From: Actinomycetota bacterium
GTDB taxonomy: Bacteria > Actinomycetota > Actinomycetes > Mycobacteriales > Micromonosporaceae
Assembly: GCA_005885115.1 (NCBI GenBank)
Contig: VAXX01000259.1
Coordinates: 1 to 11,341, forward strand
Direction of reading: 5' to 3'
DNA: 11,341 nucleotides
Shown: one piece after another, positions 1 through 6,600 of the stretch
Layout: every line of letters starts with the position of its first letter
Numbering within the stretch: the first letter of the stretch is position 1
Position numbers and translations under genes: made by a program
The notes under the pieces: generated by a model
Seen by the model: only the letters and a program-made list of their open reading frames with translations
The model's database searches: none
Told to the model about the DNA's origin: nothing

Positions 1-352
1 GGATGGTGGTGGTGGCGTCAGTCATACTGCCCATTCTGGCGTACGCGACAATAGAAACCTATGTCCGGTATTTTCCGGCTGTCCGGTGGGTAGCCGGGAT
101 CCGACCGCCCACCGGACAGGCTGAACCGGTGCGCCATGCCCGCTACGTCGACGTCCATCTTGAACCTCAGCGCACCGGCCCGGTCGGACCCGCTCATGCG
201 CCGGCCGCGGGCACCTGGCCGAGGATCACACGCAGGGGGTGGCCCAGCCCTCATTCGCCGTCGGCGTTTCTACGTACCAGCAGACCCGGGATGCCGACCG
301 CTGCCGCACCGGCGATGTATCGGTGTTGCCCTCGGGCCACGGCTCCCGTCGG
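1..352. other. Left-edge region without a supported gene
   Basis: No reading frame here has a convincing start with a ribosome site or a recognisable protein. The frames that are open (plus strand from about 3, minus strand from about 254) give arginine/proline-rich translations typical of chance openness in GC-rich DNA. The first 80 bases are somewhat less GC-rich than the rest. The only clear structure is the inverted repeat at 79-119. The minus-strand gene to the right stops at 353, so this is its 3' flank. Confidence 0.5.
79..119. repeat. Perfect 12-bp inverted repeat (hairpin), possible terminator
   Basis: The arms CTGTCCGGTGGG (79-90) and CCCACCGGACAG (108-119) are exact reverse complements around a 17-nt loop. 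The stem is GC-rich and very stable. No T-run follows on either strand, so it is not a classical intrinsic terminator, but actinobacterial terminators often lack the U-tract. It lies 230 bp beyond the stop of the minus-strand gene at 353-1078 and could end transcription from either side. An operator role is equally possible. Confidence 0.45.
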
Positions 353-1078
353 TTACCTACCGAGGGACGCGAGGGTGGCGTCGATGGCGTCCAGCAACTC
401 CTTGTGACATTCGGGCCGGTAGATGGAATCCATGTCTACGCCGCATTCGCACTGCCGTTCCCGCAGCAGTGGCTCGTGCGCGTACGGCACCGATATCGGG
501 AAGGCGAAGGGGTCGAGGTCGGGAGACCGTACCAGGAGTGCGTCGAACGGGTCTTGGACGTCGCCGGCCACCTGGAGCCAGTGGACGTACCGCCCGTAAC
601 GGACCACGCCGGCCCCGATGGCTTTCGTCCACTGCGTGAACAGAGCCGCCAGGCTGGTGGCGGCTCGCATCGAGTCCCAGGTGTCGGGGCGGAACTCGTA
701 GCGCCAGATCTCACCCTCACGGTCGCCGGCAAGTACGAAGGTGTACACCATGTCGCCGAAGTGGAACAGGGGTAGCTGATGCCGCCACGGGAAGGGCGTG
801 GCGAAGGAGAAGGACAAGCTGTCCAGTGACTCCTGGGCGTCGGTCGGCCACGGCAGGATGCCCCCGCCCTCGGGCAGGACCGGGCTGGGGTCCCATCCCT
901 GGGACCGGAGCCAGATCAGTTGTTCCGCGACGTGGTCGACGTCGAAGAGCCGGTACACCAGTGGCGGAGGCGGCCCGCCGTCCGCGTCGGGGGGATCGGG
1001 CCACGCGACGCCCGCGGCGATCGCCGCCCCGCGGTACGCCTCGAACGCATCGCGCAGCGCCGGCATGTCATCGAGCAT
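353..1078 (-). CDS. SMI1/KNR4 (SUKH)-like protein, putative immunity protein
   Basis: 241-aa cytosolic protein with no signal peptide or membrane segment. The frame is open further upstream, but ATG at 1078 is chosen because GGAGG sits 6 nt before it; a second ATG at 1066 is less well placed. Visible traits are many aromatic residues, a GILPWPTD segment near residue 90, then LFHFGDMVYTFVLAGDREGEIW and a following RYEF/W pattern. The C-terminal third includes SLAALFTQWTKAI and a Cys pair in CECGVD. These recall actinobacterial SMI1/KNR4-like (SUKH superfamily) proteins, many of which neutralise polymorphic toxins. The assignment is from remembered family pattern, not a search. It is on the same strand as the RHS toxin module but separated from it by a plus-strand gene, so it is not obviously in the same operon. 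It could instead be a stand-alone SUKH protein of unknown role. Confidence 0.7.
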   Translation of the reverse strand: MLDDMPALRDAFEAYRGAAIAAGVAWPDPPDADGGPPPPLVYRLFDVDHVAEQLIWLRSQGWDPSPVLPEGGGILPWPTDAQESLDSLSFSFATPFPWRHQLPLFHFGDMVYTFVLAGDREGEIWRYEFRPDTWDSMRAATSLAALFTQWTKAIGAGVVRYGRYVHWLQVAGDVQDPFDALLVRSPDLDPFAFPISVPYAHEPLLRERQCECGVDMDSIYRPECHKELLDAIDATLASLGR

Positions 1079-1191
1079 CAGGGACCTCCGGCCGTTGTGG
1101 GCAGCGACGGCTTCAGGCACGCCGTGAACGACTGCGCTGGACGAGATTCGTCGCCACAGGTCGAGCGGCCACACCGTGCGCCTCTGCCACT

Positions 1192-1224
1192 CCTGCTGGT
1201 GGTGACCACCAGCAGGGCTATGAT
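1192..1224 (+). promoter_or_regulatory. Promoter with overlapping 25-bp palindromic operator
   Basis: The arms CCTGCTGGTGGT (1192-1203) and ACCACCAGCAGG (1205-1216) are exact reverse complements around a single G at 1204. Two bases later is TATGAT (1219-1224), a good sigma-70-type -10 box. The palindrome therefore covers the -35/spacer region (the -35 itself is weak). Transcription would start near 1231 and the GAGGAGG ribosome site of the next gene lies at 1244-1250. The geometry is that of a repressor operator (TetR- or MarR-type size); the regulator is not identified. It is also about 115 bp upstream of the divergent gene starting at 1078, which it might control too. Confidence 0.6.
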
Positions 1225-1255
1225 GCCGGCGTGTCGTAGGACCGAGGAGGCTACC

Positions 1256-1561
1256 GTGCCGGATGCTGACCGAATTGAGGAACTGCGCACGGCCGAGCGC
1301 CAACTACAGGCCGCGCAGCTGGCCTGCAAGTCCGACGACTTGCGTATGCACGGGACCGGCGAGCAGAAGATCACCCGAGTCGAGGAGGAGGACCTGTCCG
1401 TGCTCGTCGCGCGTGACACCGGCATCACCTGCTTCCTCGGCACGCTCGAAGGCACACTGTCAGGTACGCAGTTCACCGCACGAATCAGATACACGCGCAC
1501 ATGGATCCACGACATTTCCGGCTGGCGCCTACTGGCCGTGCACGTGAGCGACGCCGGCTGA
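1256..1561 (+). CDS. NTF2-like/DUF4440-type protein, apparently internally shortened
   Basis: 101-aa protein starting at GTG 1256, set by GAGGAGG at 1244-1250 with 5-nt spacing. The frame is open upstream but only this start has a ribosome site. The N-terminus IEELRTAERQLQAAQLA is the first helix typical of DUF4440/SnoaL-like (NTF2 fold) proteins. The C-terminus has the usual TRVEEEDLSVLVA, FLGTLEGTLSG, RYTRTWI and GWRLLAVHVS strand pattern. Family members usually carry about 20-25 more residues after the first helix (an LF.GPDG-type segment before the 'K.DDL' motif). Here QLAC at about residue 24 runs straight into KSDDLRMH, suggesting an in-frame internal deletion. The fold would then lack part of its pocket and may be non-functional, or a minimal variant. 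The comparison is from memory of the family. The substrate is unknown. It converges with the minus-strand gene that ends at 1634. Confidence 0.75.
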   Translation: MPDADRIEELRTAERQLQAAQLACKSDDLRMHGTGEQKITRVEEEDLSVLVARDTGITCFLGTLEGTLSGTQFTARIRYTRTWIHDISGWRLLAVHVSDAG

Positions 1562-1633
1562 CCGCTCCAACGCCGTACACCGTCTCTTGCTTGATGGAAC
1601 CCGGACCGAGTTGGCGCCCGGGGCCGCGACCTG

Positions 1634-2035
1634 TCAGATCCTCGCTTCAGCCCTGGAGCTGAGGAAGCTGGCGGCGTACATGACGGCTTCCGCGACCATC
1701 TCGACGGAGTCCTGGGTCAGGTTCTCGATCTCCTCGCGCAGGCACATCTTGTAGAAGGTGCAGATACTCGCGCCGATACGCAGAACGCTCTCGGCTTCTG
1801 GCGGCCCGGCCAACCGCCCGGCGTCGAGCGCCTCCACGGCTTCCTTCCACCGGATTCCGATGGCGTCGACCGGGTCGCCGTACAGCGCGACGAACGGGAC
1901 GAACTCCGGTCGAGGAAGCCAGTATCCGTGCCGGAGCAGCAACCTCGCGGAAGCCTCGTGGATGTACACACCACTGGCTCCCCGCATCAGCAGCTCTTCG
2001 AGCTGGTCGGGCTCAAACCGCGCTAGCGGGTCCAT
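1634..2035 (-). CDS. Small acidic/helical protein, putative cognate immunity protein of the RHS toxin
   Basis: 133-aa protein that I do not recognise as a family. Start ATG 2035 is chosen because GGAGGAG lies 5 nt upstream; a GTG two codons earlier (2041) overlaps the RHS stop and is less well spaced. The gene starts immediately after the TGA of the RHS gene (stop at 2038-2040), so the two are translationally adjacent and surely co-transcribed. The protein has no signal peptide. It looks mainly helical, with DPLARFEPDQLEELLMRG at the N-terminus and a long C-terminal helix (EEIENLTQDSVEMVAEAVMY). A small cytosolic protein directly behind a polymorphic toxin gene is the standard position for an immunity protein that binds the C-terminal toxin tip. 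That role is inferred from position, not homology. The 3' end converges on the NTF2-like gene, with a 72-nt gap and no clear terminator. Confidence 0.75.
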   Translation of the reverse strand: MDPLARFEPDQLEELLMRGASGVYIHEASARLLLRHGYWLPRPEFVPFVALYGDPVDAIGIRWKEAVEALDAGRLAGPPEAESVLRIGASICTFYKMCLREEIENLTQDSVEMVAEAVMYAASFLSSRAEARI

Positions 2036-2037
2036 CC

Positions 2038-3606
2038 TCACTCCTCCGGAAGCAACGGCTCCTCGACCGGATCGATCCCGGCCGCGTCACCCAGGTTCCA
2101 TTCGCTGACAGCCCTCGGCGCCGGACCGGTGTTTCCTGAATTCGGGTTGGGGTTACCGGCCCCGGGTACCCGATACCCCTTGGGATCGCCCTTCCACTGC
2201 CATTTGAAGTACGGCCCCCGATGGACGACGTCTCGGGAAGTGCTTTCTGGATTGCCAACCTCCCAGAAGGCGCTGACTGACTTGTCGCTGGGATCGTACG
2301 CCCGCCAACCGCGGCCCCCGGTCGCCGCCGTCTCATTCATCTTTTCGACTGTGAGTCCGGAGTTTTTCGCCAGTTCCAGGAACTCGTCCTCGGTGGCGCC
2401 GCGCATCGACTGGGGGTTGTTGAGCCGCCGGGTCGGGCCGTCCCCGTTGATCAGCTCGGCCCCGTCATCGAGCGGGTCCGGATCGGTCAGCGGGTTCATC
2501 GCCTCGACCTGGGCCTTCAGGTCCGGAGGGCAGATGTCTCCTGGATTACCGCAGACGTCCGCCCAGACCTTGTACCGTGGGTCGTTCTGGTGGATGAGGA
2601 CGTGCGGGCTGAGCTTGACGATGGGATCGGGCGGAGCCGGGCTCCACGACCCTCCCGGATCCGCCTGGAAGCCGGACGGGTCGGGGTTCGCGTTCGGGGC
2701 GTCGGCGCCGCTGCACTGGCGTTCCTCCCCGTCCGGGCCTTCGCACGTCGCCTGCAGGCCGGTGGGGTCCGTCCGGACCTCCGGGTTGTCCCCCGCGTAC
2801 GTGTACCCGTTCAGCTGTCCCGGGTCCTTCTTCTCGAACACCGGGTCGACGCTGATGAACCTACCGAGCGCGGGGTCGTAAAATCTGGCGCCGATCGCGG
2901 TGAGGCCGGTCCCGGTGTCGGCCGGCTTGTTGAGGAAGGCGCGGTTGTCGGGCCACGTGCCGGCGGTACCACGCGGGTCGCCGTAGGGTGTGCTCTGCCG
3001 CCACGTCGGATTCTGCGTCGTGTTGTCCAGGTAGAACGCCGGCGTACCGTGCTGGTCGGTGACCTCGAAGCGGTACGCGGTCGTCGCCGTACCGGTCCGG
3101 ACCGCGACGGCTCCGCCGGGAAGCTGGTAGTACCGGGTGCCCGTCGTCGTACCCGCGGAGTTGCTGAGCACGATCTGCTCACCCGGCAGGTAGAGCGTCG
3201 TCGTCGCCGGGTCCTTCTGGACGAGCAGGTTTCCGTCCGCGCCGTAGGTGAAGGTGCTCGTACCGTTGGCGGTGCTGGCGATGGCGGTGAGCCGCCCGGC
3301 GTCGTCCCACGTGAGGGTCTGGCTGCCCTGGCCCGCGTTGCGCATCGTCGTGTTGCCGGTCGAGTCGTACGCGTAGCTGGTGGTCCCGCTCGCCCCGCCC
3401 GTCTTCGTCGTACCGGTGAGGCTGTGCGGCTGCCCGGCGCCGTTGCCGTTGTACGTGTACGTCGTGGTGGTGTCCGTGCCGCCGGTGGTGCTGTGCTGCA
3501 CCTGGTTGGCGCGCTGACCCAACGGGTCGAACGACCAACTGGTCCAGTACGCGCTCGCCGAGCCGAGGCTGTCACCGACCGTGGCATGATTGGCCGGGGT
3601 CGGCAC
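2038..3606 (-). CDS. RHS repeat-associated core and C-terminal toxin (3' part of frameshifted RHS gene)
   Basis: 522 codons from a GTG at 3606, but the homologous frame is open back past 3676, and no ribosome site precedes the GTG, so this is best read as the 3' part of the RHS gene rather than an independent gene. YD repeats (YDSTGNTTMRN, WDDAGRLTAIA, YGADGNLLVQ) cover residues 50-130. The RHS core follows at about 239-284 with ARFYDPALGRFISVDP, LNGYTYAGDNP and DPTGL. After that comes a 238-residue variable region: a proline/aspartate-rich linker (285-395), then a compact domain (about 398-485) with RGATEDEF, GGRGWRAYDP, FWEVGNPES and VVHRGPYFKW. This is the expected toxin position. The His/Arg-rich GPY motif recalls small RNase-type polymorphic toxins, but I cannot name the family. 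The toxin tip has lower third-codon GC than the core, as exchanged tips often do. In RHS proteins the core shell is known to enclose and cleave off the tip. Confidence 0.85.
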   Translation of the reverse strand: MPTPANHATVGDSLGSASAYWTSWSFDPLGQRANQVQHSTTGGTDTTTTYTYNGNGAGQPHSLTGTTKTGGASGTTSYAYDSTGNTTMRNAGQGSQTLTWDDAGRLTAIASTANGTSTFTYGADGNLLVQKDPATTTLYLPGEQIVLSNSAGTTTGTRYYQLPGGAVAVRTGTATTAYRFEVTDQHGTPAFYLDNTTQNPTWRQSTPYGDPRGTAGTWPDNRAFLNKPADTGTGLTAIGARFYDPALGRFISVDPVFEKKDPGQLNGYTYAGDNPEVRTDPTGLQATCEGPDGEERQCSGADAPNANPDPSGFQADPGGSWSPAPPDPIVKLSPHVLIHQNDPRYKVWADVCGNPGDICPPDLKAQVEAMNPLTDPDPLDDGAELINGDGPTRRLNNPQSMRGATEDEFLELAKNSGLTVEKMNETAATGGRGWRAYDPSDKSVSAFWEVGNPESTSRDVVHRGPYFKWQWKGDPKGYRVPGAGNPNPNSGNTGPAPRAVSEWNLGDAAGIDPVEEPLLPEE

Positions 3607-3658
3607 GGCGGCGCAGTTGTCGGTCGCGGTCCACGCGTGGGTGAGCCGGTCGACCTGG

Positions 3659-3676
3659 TCATACGTGAAGCACGTA
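3659..3676 (-). other. Frameshift junction in the RHS gene at a perfect 6-bp hairpin
   Basis: The N-terminal frame reads DDESYVLHV then TGA at 3659-3661, while the next frame gives TYDQVDRLTHAWT, the expected continuation of a YD repeat. Removing 7 nt (plus-strand GAAGCAC, 3667-3673) would restore ESYTYDQVDRLT and a protein of about 2042 aa; removing one G would give SYVLHYDQVD. The site is an exact inverted repeat on the plus strand, TACGTG-AAG-CACGTA (3662-3676). Either a real mutation or a sequencing error could explain it. Confidence 0.8.
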
Positions 3677-6600
3677 CGACTCGTCGTCGACTCTGGTCGG
3701 CGTGGTCAGGATCTGGTTGGTGGTCAGCTGTTCGGTGAGCCGGCCGGTATGCGCGTCGTACAGATTGGTGATGGTCGCCTCGTTGGGCGAGGCACCGATG
3801 GTCTCCTGACTGACCCGCCCCCAGGCGTCGTACGCGGTCTGCTGTGCGTACATGCCCGTGCCGTTGGGAAGGTCGTCACTCGTGTACGAGTGCAGCACGG
3901 TCTCGGACGGCAGGCCACCGGCGGCCGGGTAGATGTCCTTGAGCAGCAACCCGTTCGTGGCGGTGTAGACGTGGGAGAACGCGTACGAGATGCCCAGCGC
4001 AGTGCCTTCGGTGGCCGACGGGATGGTGACTGTCTCGCCGAGTGACTCACCGAAAACGTTGAAGGCCCTGTACTGTGTGGTGTATGCGGCGCCGCCCCAG
4101 TACGCGGTCTGCGTCGTCAGGTGCCCGACCGCATTGGTCACTCCCGCGACGGCGTTGCCGTTGTCGTAGACCCAGGACGTCATCTGGTTGGCGGAGCTCT
4201 GCCCACCGGTCGGGGCGGCGTACGTCGCGGTCTTGCGGTTGAGCGGGTCGTACGTCGTGGACGTGGTCCTCCCCCGGGAGTCCGTGCTCTGGACGAGGTT
4301 GCCGTTGCCGTCGTAGACCAGGGCCGAGGTACCCGCGTCCGGGTCTGCCTTGGCCGTCACCTCGCCGAGCAGGTTGTACGTCGAGGTCCACGTGCTGTTC
4401 TGGGCATCGGTGACGGTGTTCTGCTTGCCGTGACCGTCGTACCCGTACCGGGTGGCCGTTGTGGTGCCGCCGGACACCGACCAGGTCCCGGTGAAGGTGT
4501 TCGCCGGTGTGCTCACCGTCGGCGCGGTGGTGTACTCGTCCAGCTCCGTCATGCGGCCCAGCGGGTCGGTCAGGACCGCCCGGGTGACCCCGCCCGCGGG
4601 CGGGACGGTGGTGGTGCGGTCACCGTTGTACACCGTCGTCGTGGTGGATTTCGCCACACCGCTGTCTTCGCTCGTGTCGACGACCACGCGGCCGAGTCCG
4701 TCGTAGGTGTAGAAGTCCTGCATCGGGATGGCCCCGCTGGCCGCGACCAACGTGGTGCTCGGTAGGTTGTTGGCGTCGTACCAGTTGGTGTATTTCGCCC
4801 GGACCCAGCCGCGGCTGTCGTAGAACGTGTCCGTCACCAGCCGGCTGGTGGTGCTGACCGGGGTGGTCGCCTGGGTCTGCCGGACGCGCAACTGCCCGTC
4901 GTAGATGGTGATCGTGGACCGGTAGGCGGAGGCGTCGGTGAGCCGGTTGGTGGTCACCGAGGTCGTGCCCGTGTTGGACACCTGGTAGCTGTAGGTGTAG
5001 TTCGCCGCCACCGAGGTCGACCGGGAATTGAGCCAGACCGAGGTGACGCGACCCAGCGCGTCGTACTGGTGCGTCGTCACCACCGAGTTGGGATCGGTCG
5101 CGGTCAGCGTCGTGCCGCGCTGCGGGTCCACGGTCGTCGTCGTGGTCTGGTTGAGCGCGTTGGTGACCGCGGTCGCCGTGGTGAGGCCGACCGCGTTCAT
5201 GGTGTACGCCGTTCCGGTCCGGTTGCCGTCGCCGTCATAGCTCGCCGTCACGCGGCCGATGCCGTCGTACGTGCTGCGCGCCGTGGTCTGGTAGGTGAAC
5301 CCGCCACCGGACCAGTCCGACGCCTTGCGCACCATGGTGACATCGCCCTTGGACGGTGCCGAGGGCTGCGGGTAGGTGGTGGCGAAGGTGGGGTCGTCGT
5401 AGAAGGTACGGGCGTCGGTGACGACCTGTCCGGGCCGGTTGACCGTGGCCGGCGCGGTCAACCGGTTCGACCCGGCCGGTACGGACGCCGGGGTGCCCTC
5501 GGTGAACCCGCCGCACGCCACCGAGTCGGTCTCCACCTCCCCCGGCAGGCCCACCAGGTTCGCCGCCGGGTTCGCGGCCGCGTACGTGGTGGTCGTACAC
5601 CGGTCGTAGGCGGTGTCAGCCGGCACGGTGTGGCTGTACGTGTTCAGGACCAGCCCGAGGTTGACGTCGGTGACGGTGGCGTCGTACGTGGTGTCCGTCT
5701 CCGAGTAGCGCCACGTGATCGCACCGCCGTCGGTCAGCGCCTGCCGGCTGTACGTCTCGGCCGGCGCCACCCAGTTCGCCGTCAACGCCGGCAGGCCGTT
5801 CCGGTTGCGTGTGGCGGTCGGCCCCGACACCCAGTACGACGTGATCGTCGAGTGATCGACCGGACCACCGTTGCCCAGGTACGTCGTGGTCTCCAACGCC
5901 CTACCCGACAGCTGGTCGAGGTCCTCGTGCACGCCACCGGCCGAGTCGGTCAGGTTGGCCACCGTGCTGTTGTTGTCCCGCGACATCCCTTGGTAGTAAA
6001 CGGTTTCCGACTTGGCCTGCGGATCGTTGGCACCGTCGCCGGTCAGCGTGATGACATCCGAGTAGCCGCGGAACTGCCCGTACGTGCGGTACTTCGCCTG
6101 GACCACCTCGTTGTCGTCGTAGTGCCATGCCGCACCGTGGTCCCGGTACACGTAACTGGTCGCGGTCGCCGGCGCACCGCCGGTCGGATCCGTCGCGGTG
6201 ACCTTGCTGACGACGTACTTGTTGAACCAGTCGGTGAACGGAGCCGTGTATCCCGGCGGCGTCCAGGACACCGGATAGCACGACGACGTGTTCGCCGACG
6301 GCGTGATCGTCACCGGCGCGGTGCACGGGTTCACCAAGGTGTAGGTCGGGCTGATGACCGAGCCGGTCTCGGTGGCGATCGACGCGATCCGGTACCGGTA
6401 GAACGGCGGCAGCCCGTCGGTGACGCTGTCCACCCGGTTCTGCAGCTGCACCTTGCCGAAGGTCACCGCTGGCAGCGTGACCGGTGTGGTGGACCCGCCA
6501 CCCGTCGTGCCCGATCCGGTCCGGGTCACCGAGTCCAGCCACAGCGTCGGCGAGGTGCCGTCACCGGTCGCCGGGAAGCTCTGCGACAACGCGTACGAGT

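Noticed and set aside
3..407. 134-codon plus-strand frame at the left edge with a hydrophobic N-terminus
   Set aside because: No ribosome site, the rest of the translation is Pro/Arg/Ala-rich without a pattern, it crosses the hairpin and overlaps the 3' end of the minus-strand gene.
2590..3738. 382-codon plus-strand open frame over the RHS C-terminal part
   Set aside because: Arg/Val/Gly-rich shadow translation with no motif; the minus strand here has the unmistakable RHS core.
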